From the NCBI GenBank assembly GCA_019633425.1, contig WSUB01000038.1, positions 124,001 through 188,000 of the forward strand: a stretch of DNA of 64,000 nt, written 5' to 3'. This stretch comes from Tulasnella sp. 424 (Eukaryota > Basidiomycota > Agaricomycetes > Cantharellales > Tulasnellaceae). A program made the position numbers and the translations under genes. The notes beneath the pieces were generated by a model. The model did not search any database. It was not told where the DNA came from and worked only from the letters and a program-made list of their open reading frames with translations. Shown one piece after another: positions 45,908 through 56,400 of the stretch. Positions within the stretch are counted from its first letter, which is position 1; each line of letters begins with the position of its first letter.

Positions 45908-47280
45908 ATGAGCACAAACGATTCAATGACTCAGGAACAGCCCATCAACCTCCTCAGCTTCCCCCTCGAATTACACGAACACATCTCAATCTTCCTTCCC
46001 ACCAGTTCAATCCCCAGTCTCATTATGGCTAACCGCCATTTTCAATTTATTTACGAGAAGATCCTGTATCGACATATCAACCTTTACGCCCAGCCCTACC
46101 GATCCAACCCACTCCTCAGGACGTTTATGCAGCGCCCGGACCTCGCCCTCCTTGTCCTTAGCCTCGACATCGACCTTCGGCCGAGTGTGGAGGACACGCT
46201 GTCTGGACAGGAGATCCTCTTGCCCGCTCACCGGGCTCGACTCGACGCACTCGCCTCAGCGCACAATGTCAACTCGTTCGGACTCTCGGGAGTGGCCTGG
46301 TTGTGGGGCGAGGATATGAAGGACATCCAGGACGTCGTTTCGAAGATGAAATTGACGAGGTTAAGGATACACGAGTCCTGGCCTAACAATCCGGAACCTC
46401 AGGTCGAGGATACAGAGGGGGTTTACGCAAATCTCCGTGCTGTGTTGCAAGGCCAACCTCGACTCCAGGATCTGGAGCTTAAATACTTTCTATTGAGAAA
46501 GGAAGCCACGGATGGAGTACAAATTCCCATTGGGTTCCAAAGTTCGGACGTTCTAAGTCTCCGAACCCTAAATGCCGACGCCTTCACAGTAGCGTCTAAC
46601 TTGCCGGTTCTCGGTGACCAACTGGAGTCGTTGGAGATACACCACTGGATGGATAGCGACACCAACTTCCTGGTCACAACTTTCTCCAGCCTCACTGCAG
46701 TCGCAGGACAACTACGTAAACTGCACCTGTCGATGCGGTGGATTTATAGCTTGGGTTGGGACTTCGATTTTGGGCCTGCGTTGGAGTTATTCTACAATGT
46801 CAAGTCGCTCCGGATCACTGGAGTATCGAGATATGTGCTTTTATATCAACCGAGGATTCCAGACGCGCTCTTCGAAAAGGTACATACTAGTATTTTATCA
46901 TCCTCGTGGCATTCCCTCCGACCCTAAATCTTACCACCACATCGTGGATTTTTTGTTTTGGTTGAAATCAGGTCGCCTCTCAGATCACCTACTCACCCAA
47001 CCTGAACGACCTCGAAATTTCTCTCAAATTCGAGTTCGCATGCCAACTGGACCTCGATCTCTTGAGCGACGTGGACGAGGTGCTGAGGCTAAACCTCAAA
47101 AGGAGCTGCCCTTCTTTGAAGCGGTTCATTGACCCGGCCGAGCGGGAGTGGGTGTTCGTGTCAAATGAGACGGAGGAGGGTGGGGGTAATGCGTTTCAAG
47201 CGATTAAGGTGGGGCGGCTTTACCACAGTTGTGCGCAGTTTAGAGAGGGGGATCTGCCGGGGCTGGAGTGGGATGTATAG
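45908..47280 (+). CDS. F-box protein 5
   Basis: Exons 45908-46879 and 46972-47280 give 426 residues. The start MSTNDSMTQEQPINLLSFPL lies right after a leader-intron acceptor. The F-box is LPLELHEHISIFLPTSSIPS-like, followed by a leucine-rich body (LRAVLQGQPRLQDLELKYFL, DQLESLEIHHW). Exon 2 has LKRSCPSLKRFIDPAEREWV and ends GLEWDV. It belongs to the same subtype as F-box 6 and 7 (TSSIPS rather than TISITT). The assembly gap follows directly after the stop. Confidence 0.84.
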
Positions 47281-47531
47281 CGTTGATGTTGGGAGCTGGA
47301 AGCTACATTCATAACATAGGAATAATACCGCTAGCATGATAGCAAGCAGTGGCANNNNNNNNNNNNNNNNNNNNNNNNNNNNNNNNNNNNNNNNNNNNNN
47401 NNNNNNNNNNNNNNNNNNNNNNNNNNNNNNNNNNNNNNNNNNNNNNNNNNNNNNTAGCGTTGATGTTGGGAGCTGGAAGCTACATTCATAACATAGGAAT
47501 AATACCGCTAGCATGATAGCAAGCAGTGGCA
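47278..47531. other. Assembly gap (N at 47355-47454) with identical 77-nt flanks
   Basis: The 77 nt 47278-47354 and 47455-47531 are identical, and both equal the F-box 4 3' flank. As with the first gap, a failed contig merge is the simplest explanation. The true F-box 5/F-box 6 spacer is probably ~177 nt shorter. Confidence 0.85.
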
Positions 47532-47547
47532 AGAGTGAGAATTTTGG

Positions 47548-47553
47548 CACGTG
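47548..47553 (+). promoter_or_regulatory. CACGTG E-box upstream of F-box 6
   Basis: The context GAATTTTGGCACGTGAATC lies 189 nt before the ATG. Confidence 0.55.
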
Positions 47554-47736
47554 AATCGCCCCGTTTGGCTTAGTTTGGTCTCTCCACCACCTCTGGCTGT
47601 GGGGAATCCGTTACCTTTCTTTAAATCACGCCTCTTTCGGTTGAATACCTTGAAACAGGTACGCCTCGTACCTTTCGCATGCTGGTGACGCCGTCGATGT
47701 ATATCTCTTCTGCAGGCTACGAGCAAAAACGGCTCC

Positions 47737-49075
47737 ATGGCTCAGCAACCACTCAGCCAGCTCCTCAGTTTCCCGCTCGAGTTATACGAACATATCTCAA
47801 TATTCCTTCCCACCAGTTCAATCCCCAGTCTCATTACGGCCAACCGCCACCTTCGATCCATTTACGAGCAGATCCTGTATCGACATATCAACCTTTATGC
47901 CCAGCCTCACCGATCCAACGCGCTCCTTAGGACGTTTACGCTCCGCTCGGACCTTGCTCTCCTGGTCCGTAGCCTTGACATCGACCTCCGATGGGGTGAG
48001 GTTAACACGTTGTCTGGAAAACTGAGCCTCTCGCCTGCCCACCCGGCTCGACTCGACGCACTCGCCTCAGTGCGCAATGTCAACTCGTTCGGACTCTCGG
48101 GAGTGGCCTGGTTGTGGGGCGAGGATATGAAGGACATCCAAGAAGTTGTTTCGAAAATGAAGCTGGCGAGCTTACGGATACACGAGTGGTGGCCGACGCA
48201 TTCGGGACCTCATCTCCGGAACAAAGCGGGGGCTTATGCAAATCTCTGTGGGGTGTTGCAAGGCCAACCTAGACTACGCAGTCTGGAGCTTAAATACTTT
48301 CTACTGAAGATGGATGCGGCGTACGGAGTGCAAATTCCAATTGGGATCCAAAGTTCGGTCGTCCCAAGTCTCCGAACTCTCAGGCTGGACGCCGATGTGT
48401 ACACGGTTGCGTCGATCTTACCGGTTGTGGATAATCAGCTAGAGTCGTTGGAGATACACAATTGGCAAAGAAACAACACCGACTTCCTAGCCACATCATT
48501 CTCCAGCCTCACTACAGCCACAAGACGAATACGTAAATTGCATTTGTCGATGCAGTGCGTTTATAACTTGGCTTGGGACTTCGATTTTCAGCCTGCGTTG
48601 GAGCTGTTCCCCAATCTCGAGTCGCTTGCGATACTTGGGGCAGCAAACTTTTCGCTTCATGATCAGCCGATGCTTTTGGGCGCATACTTCGAAAAGGTAC
48701 GCACATCCTAATGCATAATCTAATCTTTAAATTTCATCTCCATCCTATGAATCTCTCCTTTTTTTTTTGGGTTGAGTCCAGGTCGCTGCTCAGATCACTC
48801 ACTCCCCGAACCTCATCAAACTCGAAATGTCTCTCAAATTCTTTCGACTGGAAGAGGTTCGCGTCGACGACATTGACGAGGAACTCACGCGTAGTCTCAA
48901 AAGGAGCTGTCCTTCTCTGAAATCCTTCGTCGACCCGGCAGAACAGGAGTGGGTGTTCTTGCCAACTGAGGAGGGTGGGGGTGATGCGCTTAGAGCGATG
49001 AAAGCGGGGCGGCTTTATCGGGATTATGCGCATTTTAGGAGCGGGGATCTGATTGAGCTTGAGTGGGACGTGTGA
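47737..49075 (+). CDS. F-box protein 6
   Basis: Exons 47737-48696 and 48782-49075 give 417 residues. The F-box is FPLELYEHISIFLPTSSIPS, followed by HLRSIYEQILYRHINL. The leucine-rich body contains VLQGQPRLRSLELKYFLL and NQLESLEIHNW. Exon 2 starts VAAQITHSPNLIKLEMSLKF, has KRSCPSLKSFVDPAEQEWVF and ends LIELEWDV. It is more diverged at the C-terminus than F-box 4 and 5. The leader intron and E-box match its neighbours. Confidence 0.84.
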
Positions 49076-49194
49076 CGTTAACATTGGGGTTGACGTCACA
49101 ACCGAGCCGGAAAGCACCTTCGTGACGTGGGGATAATATAGCTAACATGATGACGAGGGGCGATCCATTTGACGGGGAAACCCCTTCAGGGCTA

Positions 49195-49420
49195 TGTGTC
49201 TTGTTGGGTGTTCACTCCTCCCGGGGGTATTGAGATCACCAAGTCAGCACTTCAGAATCGGGATCGAAACCCTTGTTTTTGCCGTTCTTCGTTTTTTCTA
49301 ATCTTTATTTTATCCTTCGTGTTGTCGATACTTTGGTAGGCCTTCCATTGTGGACCAGTGCGAGACCGAATTTCAATGTTGAAGGAATGAGAATTTGGCA
49401 CGTGAATCCGGACACACGCT
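49195..49420 (+). pseudogene. Relic of a phosphate carrier 3' end
   Basis: The stretch with GTATTGAGATCACCAAGTCA and CACTTCAGAATCGGGAT aligns with the last codons and stop region of phosphate carrier 2 ([10 protein letters not shown]). The following ~150 nt align with the carrier 2 3' flank up to the E-box. No other carrier exon is present. The ancestral duplicated unit therefore included a carrier followed by an F-box gene. Confidence 0.6.
49399..49404 (+). promoter_or_regulatory. CACGTG E-box upstream of F-box 7
   Basis: The context GAATTTGGCACGTGAATC lies 102 nt before the first ATG (49501), or 205 nt before the ATG at 49604. Confidence 0.55.
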
Positions 49421-49500
49421 CGGGGTTTGGTCCGGTCTTCCCATCACCTCTGCCTTTGGTGAATCCGACCTTTATTTGAATCGCGCCTCGGTTTGATACC

Positions 49501-50404
49501 ATGAATGAATTCAACCAGGTATATATTCTTCATTTCTTTCGTACGCGGGAGACACCGTCGATGCATTTCCCTTCCTTCGTAGGCCACGAGCAGAAGCGGC
49601 TCCATGACTCAGCAACAGCCAAGCCGGCTTCTCAGTGTCCCGCTCGAGTTACACGAACACATCTCAATCTTCTTTCCCACCAGTTCGCTCCCTAGTCTTA
49701 TTATGGCCAACCGCTATCTTCGATCCATTTACGAGAAGATACTGTATCGATATATCAACCTATACGCCCAGCCTCGCCGGTCCAACGCACTCCTCAGGAC
49801 GTTTACCTTACGTCCAGACCTCGCTCTCCTCGTCCGTAGCCTTGACATCGACCTCCGGTGGAGTGAGGTTAACACGCTGTCTAGAAAACTGAGCCTCCCG
49901 CCAGCCCATCCAGCTCGACTTGGAGCGCTCGCCCGGGCGCGCAACGTCAATTCACTCGGTCTCTCGGGAGTGGCATGGCTGTGGGGAGAGGGGATGAAGA
50001 ATATCCAAGATCTCGTTTCTAAAATGAGATTGACAAGCTTACGGATACACGAGTGGTGGCCCATCCATTCGGAACCTGATCTCCGGTACAAAGCGGGAGT
50101 TTACGCAAACCTCCGCGCAGTTTTGCAAGGCCAACCGCGGCTACTAAATCTAGAGCTTAAATATTTTCTATTCAAGATGGAAGCGGTGCATGGAGTACAA
50201 ATTCCAATCGGGATCCGAAGTTCGGACATCGCACGTCTCCGAACTCTGAAGGCCGAGGCGTACACGGTTGCGTCTATCTTACCTGTTGCCGGTGAAGAAC
50301 TGGAGTCGTTGGAGGTGTACAACTGGAAGGGTAACAACACCGACTTCTTGGCCACATCTTTCTCCAGCTTCACATCGGTTCACCAGTATGGGATCGTTCT
50401 GTAG
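49501..50404 (+). pseudogene. F-box protein 7, truncated by the transposon region
   Basis: A short exon (49501-49518, MNEFNQ) may join in frame to 49583 onward; the array-typical ATG is at 49604. The F-box (VPLELHEHISIFFPTSSLPS) and about two thirds of the leucine-rich body are intact (ANLRAVLQGQPRLLNLELKY). Similarity to F-box 6 stops after FLATSFSS at about 50374. The frame then ends at 50404 in unrelated sequence, so the last ~100 residues of exon 1 and all of exon 2 are missing. A shortened protein could still be made, but the conserved C-terminal exon is lost. Confidence 0.75.
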
Positions 50405-50529
50405 AATGCAACGTCGTGAAGGACACGTTCCCCGTATTCTACAATCCCGTCAGGAAAGGTGACCAGCATTTGGCGGAGCATGCTACGAACCCACGGCTTG
50501 AGAACCAACGAGCCGCCACAAACGTAGAC
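50380..50529 (-). CDS. Orphan terminal exon of an unrecognised gene (fragment)
   Basis: Reading on the minus strand from an AG acceptor at 50530, 49 codons give a protein-like sequence: VYVCGGSLVLKPWVRSML, then QMLVTFPDGIVEYGERVL and FYRTIPYW before a TGA (50380-50382). No upstream exon is clear, although minus-strand sequence to 50650 reads WEHRVFADSGG. It could be a gene fragment captured by the element or the last exon of a decayed gene. I do not recognise the family. Confidence 0.35.
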   Translation of the reverse strand, partial: VYVCGGSLVLKPWVRSMLRQMLVTFPDGIVEYGERVLHDVAFYRTIPYW

Positions 50530-50859
50530 CTTGCATCATAAGCACAATGCAGCGCTGGATTCTGCCGGGAAGGAGTCGGAACATCTCATACAAACCCCCG
50601 GAATCAGCAAACACACGATGCTCCCAGCGGTAATAGTAATGAAAGGAGTGAGGAACGAGGCTCAGCCTAGTCTCAGAAGGTAATAGTAGAGGGAAAGGGA
50701 ACGAACAAGATGAAGATATTCCAACTCCTGCAGGAGGGGAGGGCGGGATGGGGAAGGATGACGGATAGGTGCGAAGCGAGACGCCCATCCGGTTCCAAAT
50801 GCTGCGCCGCACTTTGACCTAGGGTTCTGCTTGCATGTTTGGCGGAATGCTGCCGGAGC

Positions 50860-53230
50860 TCCCAGAGTTGATTGCATTTCGGCTCGTGGTCCTCGCATTG
50901 TAACGCCCTGAGTGCGAGCAACAAATTATGGCAGAATGCTAATGCGCATTCCTCGTGATAAGCTGAGGCGTGGCAATTCCATGTGCATCGTGGGGGAACA
51001 GATGGGACAAAAAGATTGGCATGCGGATGTGCAATCGCAGGATTAACTACAACCGGGGCATGAGAATCTATTTGTTTATGGGAGCGGAGGGGAGCTACAG
51101 CGGAGAGATTGGTAACTCCATTTTAGTGTTGTCACTCGTTCGGTGGGCCAAGGTGGCGGAAAGGCACCGCTGGGTATATTTGACCGTGAATTCAGGACAA
51201 CCCCTGCCCCGCATTCTAGGCCTAAATGCAGAGAGAAGTATTCAAGGCCTGAGAGTGTAGCGGGACTCGCAAAGACACGTGCATTTTGCCCGCGAATGCA
51301 AAGAGTGGAACCCAGTTAGACGTCAAGGATGCTCCGATGCATTTTGGACAGTTTACACCGATCGGTCCAGCTAAAACCGCCTCATTGACGCTCAGAAATG
51401 TATCGTATAATATAATCTCAAAAGCCACAAACACTCCGGTGTTTCAACGGGAGGGGAGAGTGAGTAGAGTATATTTGATCTTAAATCCTAAGACTACTGT
51501 CGGTGTTATGCATTCAGCGCATCGCTTTCCGCGTTGGCCGTCTTTGGGTGCGACCGAGAGGCCTGCATTTTGAGCCGAATTACGGAGCATTATTGGGGCC
51601 TCTTAATCAGCATCTCACGAACAATGCAGGCCGCTGTTCACATTAAAGGTTAAACAGAATGCAGAATAGAAACCGCTCCCGAATGCAGCTTGCAAAGCGT
51701 TCCCAGCGAAGCTCCAACGCAATGTTGTGCTAATTAGCATTCTGAGGGGAATGCCGTCTACTAACCAAATGCCGTCGACTAACCGGCCGGCATTCTGGAG
51801 AAAGTGATTCAACGCATTGTTGTGCTAATTAGCATTCTGGGGAGAATGCGGTCTAATAACCAGCCGGCATTCTGGAGAAAATGCTGTGATTCCTGAAGAC
51901 TGCATTCAGAGAAGAATGCGATGTTCCGGCAACTTCGGGTTTCTGAACCGATTCATCTTTGTTGTAGCGGGGGCTTCACAAAAAGTACAGAAGGTCTCGA
52001 CCGTGTAATTTCTCGATAGGAGTTGGTCGACGTTCTGGTGTCAGGGGTCAGTGGTCTGTGGACAGCAATCTTCAGTCTTCAATCGTGCGGCAGGCCCGTG
52101 ATCACCTCGCAGCACCAATCGACTTTCCCCTTCATGTTCACTGCGATCCCTCCGTCAAAGCTTCCTCTCCAGCAACTTCCCCGCATCTCGACTCCCAAGC
52201 AGCAAGGCCAGCACCGCTCTCAATCTCTTGGATCCCTCCCCCTTCCTCGTCTTCTTCATCCGCAGACTGCAACGCGCCTCAGGAGGGGGCGGATCGTCCA
52301 ATTCCCTGCACTCGTCTTCCGTCTTTTGTCGCCCGAGGTTCTTACTCCTGTTCACAGTCGGCCTGGCACCCTCGTCGATGTTGCCGAGTTTATGAAGATT
52401 GAACAGGCCACAGTGGCAAGGATTTCCGGCAGTATGCGGATCAGCTGTATTGCGGCAACAATGGGAACCAGTTCAATCGCTAATCCGGTCGACTCTAGTT
52501 CATCACCCATCTCGTCTTATCCTACTTCTTCATCATTATTTTTCCGGTATTAATCCTTCCTCCAACGGCCTATCGGGGATTTGCAAGGAAATGCAGAGTA
52601 AATGGAAAGCATTCGAAAGGAATGCAGCGAACTTTGCGGGCAAATGAGGCTGCGTGCTCGCCGCATTCTAGCCAAAATGCCGTGGTTGATTCCCGCGTTT
52701 CGGGTCTTTACTGGGCGACATTCTAATTACATCTTGAGCTGCTAAATTCGGTGCATTCCGGCCGGAATACAGGAATCAATAAGGCGTCTTCAAGCCAAGG
52801 CCAAAGAAGCGTTGTATTCTCAGTGGAATGCAGCTCCTCGCACAACGCAATCCTTGCATTGTATACAATATGCTCTTAGCATTCCGGCTACCCCGGGACG
52901 CCCTTCAGACCAGCATGTAGGCCCGCCACAGGGACTCACTGGGATGGAATCTAACCTCTGGGTTCCAATGTTTTGTTTTCATTCTGTCTCTGCTGCCGAT
53001 TTCTTTTTGGTACACATATGTGCTGTCCGAATCGCAATCTAAGCTGAGATTGAGTCGCTACCTGAGGGTCTGTATTTCAGAGCGGTCGGCAACGCCGCAT
53101 TCCATCTGATATACAGAAAGCCCCTGTTCCGTCCGCTACATTCCACGGTGGAATGCTGCTCTGCATGCGACCGCAAGATGTCAGCCTTGCCTGTCTCACG
53201 CTTCGCATTCTGTTCTAGATTGCTTTGCAG
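50860..53230. repeat. Array of ~18-bp palindromes GCATTC-N6-GAATGC
   Basis: About 25 occurrences of GCATTC or GAATGC lie in 2.4 kb, where one or two would be expected by chance. Many pair into short hairpins with a six-base loop: GCATTCTGAGGGGAATGC (51737-51754), GCATTCTGGGGAGAATGC (51832-51849), GCATTCTGGAGAAAATGC (51867-51884), GCATTCAGAGAAGAATGC (51902-51919), GCAT TCTAGCCAAAATGC (52663-52680) and GCATTCCGGCCGGAATAC (52753-52770). Variants have 17 or 19 bp. A frame at 52023-52553 has no recognised domain and is not called as a gene. Confidence 0.8.
51718..51885. repeat. Tandem pair of ~80-bp units inside the palindrome array
   Basis: CAACGCAATGTTGTGCTAAT and CAACGCATTGTTGTGCTAAT start two units, each continuing with TAGCATTCTG, a GAATGC half, GTCTA.TAACC and CCGGCATTCTGGAGAAA. 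The second unit is shorter. Confidence 0.7.
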
Positions 53231-53470
53231 CAATGAGCTCTACCAGCCAGTCATAGGCTCGCTGGGTGAGATTTCAGGGGAAATTTTTTGAGCGGCACGC
53301 AAAAGATAGGCTATGGGCCAGGGAAACAAAAGTCATAACACTGAAGCAGAGCCAAAAAAAATAATATCGATCGATGATAGATGAATAAATCGGCAAAACC
53401 CGTCAAGCTGGTTGGCGTCCAAAACCGTCTAACTATATGGAATCGACGAGTGAAGGCCGAGAAGTCCACA

Positions 53471-56400
53471 TCACTTACGGGATCCCTTCTTGGATGGAGC
53501 AGGTTTCGCTTTGGAAGCTGCCTTGGCCTTGGCTCTCTTACTCTTGGGATCGGGGACTTCCGCCGGTTCGACTTCGGCGGGTTCAGCACGTGTAGCAGAT
53601 CGAGTTCGTACACGTTTTGTAACTGAAGGACCTGGATCTTCAGGGGCTTCCGTCTTGGCGATATCCTCGCTTTTTCGCTTGACTGTGGAGGGTTGTTGGG
53701 TACCTATGAAAGCTTAGTTAGACGGGATCGATCTACTCAAATGACGTGACAGAGGGTAGGAAGGGACGCACGGGTTCGAAGTGTCCTCTCAGGTGGACCA
53801 GGTGGAACCCGCCGATTGTAGGGCTTCTTGGGTAAAGGTCTCTCAGCGGAAGCATCTCCGACCCCGCCGGTCTCGTTGATAGCTGCCTTGAGCATTGTGT
53901 TCTCTGTTCCATCGGGCTCCAGCTGCGTTGCTGTGGTGTCGCCACCCGTTTCAGGCCCTGTTTGGGGCGACTCTTCCACTTCCATCCCACTGTCGGGCTC
54001 TGGGCCGTTGACTCCATTCTCGGTCCTCGCGTTAGGCATTTCATTAACGTCCGGTTGCTCTAACGATGGGTCAAAGAGCTGCACGTCCTCTTCCCTGTGT
54101 TGACCGTCCAAACCTTGCGTATGGCGGCCCGCGTTGCTCCGCATCGGTGCAGCCCGGTCCTGAATGATGTCGGAGGGTTTTGGCGACGAGGATGGCGAGG
54201 CTGGGGTGCCAGATCGTGAACGCTGGCTCTCTTGAGGTCGGTCGGGGGTGAGAGTGATACCAAGTGGTTCGTGATCGACCATATCATCTGCGGTATCGGA
54301 GCTAGATGATGGAATGGGAGTGTCAAAGCGCCATGATGCCGATGCGTTCATGGAACGAATAAGAACTGCCCATGATGGATTGCCTTCCCACCCATGAGTT
54401 GAGCATGCGGCAGCCATCAAGCCAACGACGGCCGTACCAAAATGACACAGACTGCTGATGGTGAGACCTCCGGAATCAATCGATTGGAGGTATTGAACGG
54501 AGGGCAGGTGTGATGCCGAACTGAAGGGGAGCTTGATTTGCCAGCCAATACCAGGCTTCGGGACGTCGTACCACCGGACCTGGGTTGCATGGAAATAAAT
54601 CCCACTGCAAGACGGATCTCCCACTGAGCCATTGGGGCCCACCACCTCCATAAGTGGGCTGAGGTCATTCATCTCCACCAATCTGGACCATGTCTGCAAT
54701 CGACATTCAAGCGCATCCTCCCAAGCGGTGAGGAAGGCTGCAAAAGGGCCCGATGAAATGTTCGTGGATGAGGACTGGGATGGGAGCTGGGAGAGAAACG
54801 ATTTGCTGGCGAGAATCGAACGACGGACGGAGAGGACAAGGATTGCGAAATAATGAAGTCGTATGGCCACCCATAGAAAGCGTTCCTTGATTGCTGGATG
54901 AGATTGAAGGGGGGATAACGCTGATAAGGCCCGGTGGAGTAGAATAAGTCCGTTGGGACTGCCGAGACGCCATCTGAGGAACGCCGATGGCACGAAGAGT
55001 TGCCGGACCGCCTCCTCAATCGACGACAAAGCACTAAGGAGGATTTCCGTGAATGACGACCCGTACAGATCCTCTGATGTATGGATTTGAGGTGGAGATT
55101 GCTGTAAATCGAACAGACGTTCCCAGTGTGCCTTGAGCATGTGGTAAATCAGAGGCGATTCGTTGGCGAACCGTTCCGGTAGGGGTCGGATTCGCTCGGC
55201 TAAATCGGGACTGTCCGAAAGAATCTAAATGCACGTCATTAGTATCATTTGCAACGAGATCAACTGTGAGACCGGGAGTTGGCCTTACCGCATCAAAACT
55301 GAGAAGCTCGTCCAGAGCAATGGCCTCGATAGCGGCAGACAGTTGTGGCCCTCGAGGTATGGGAGATGGAAGTCCGTGCCATGGAATAACCTCCAGAAGA
55401 CGTCGAATATAGCGATCCTTTTGGAGTATCTCGACGGGCGGCGGCCCAGCGTGGGAATATGAGGTTGGATAACAAACTTCATAATCCGAAGAGCCCGGAG
55501 CGGAAGCGGACGGGATTGAAGGAATCGTAGAATGGTTGGGCAACGTCTCAACGCGAGCTGTCAATGTATCTAGATCTAAGTTTGTTCTGGCCATCCGTTC
55601 CCGCTTGATCCTGATGACAGAGTCGCGAGCCTTCTCCTCAGAGTCCGGTTCCAGATCGGGCAAGTCTTCGTCGTCATCCTCGGATGCCCCAACCTGCATG
55701 ATTCCATCGGTGAAGTCCTCGGATTCTTCATCACCAGCAGCTTTCCCTCCCGTCCCAGCCACTGCCACCGTAATGTTCGAGGATCCATCCTGCTTTGGGG
55801 ATTTATCGAGGGCATCGCACGCAAGGTGTACCTGTCCATTGCGGTCAACAAATCCCAAAGTTTGAGAGGAAGGCAAGAGGCCATCCTCGGATTTCGCGAT
55901 ATGATCCTCCCACATGAACAACGTGTGGTCAGACCACGTTGCAGGATTTGAGAACACGGCCGGGTGAGGAATGATTTTCCCTGTCTCGGAATCGAGATCG
56001 TACTGTTTAGTTTCCCAGAAGACCACATCGGGAAGTCCACGAAGGTATGGTTCTGTCTTGTTCGTGATTGTTCTCCACATGACAGAGCTAATACCGCGAA
56101 GATTACCTAGAGAGGATCTTTGTAAGGACTGGCGAGATACAAATAGGTGGTCAGAACGTACAGATGTTGGTCTCAAAGTAGGCCTTGGCACGATCAGCGG
56201 TTCTTGGGAGCTTCCAATCATAGGGAACCAACTTGACATCTTTCTGTGACGGCCGTGCCTCTTTAGGTGTAGGTTTGTCGAGAGCAGATGCTTCGAGGTT
56301 GGGAAGAACTTCGCCAACCCGAAGCTCCGTATTTTCTGGAAGAGCGTCGTTAGGAAGTGAAAGATACAATACATAATAAAGCTACAACCTTCACCAGAGA

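Noticed and set aside
52023..52553. 176-codon plus-strand frame in the palindrome arm
   Set aside because: No recognisable motif, overlapping frames of similar quality, and no supporting splice or promoter signals.
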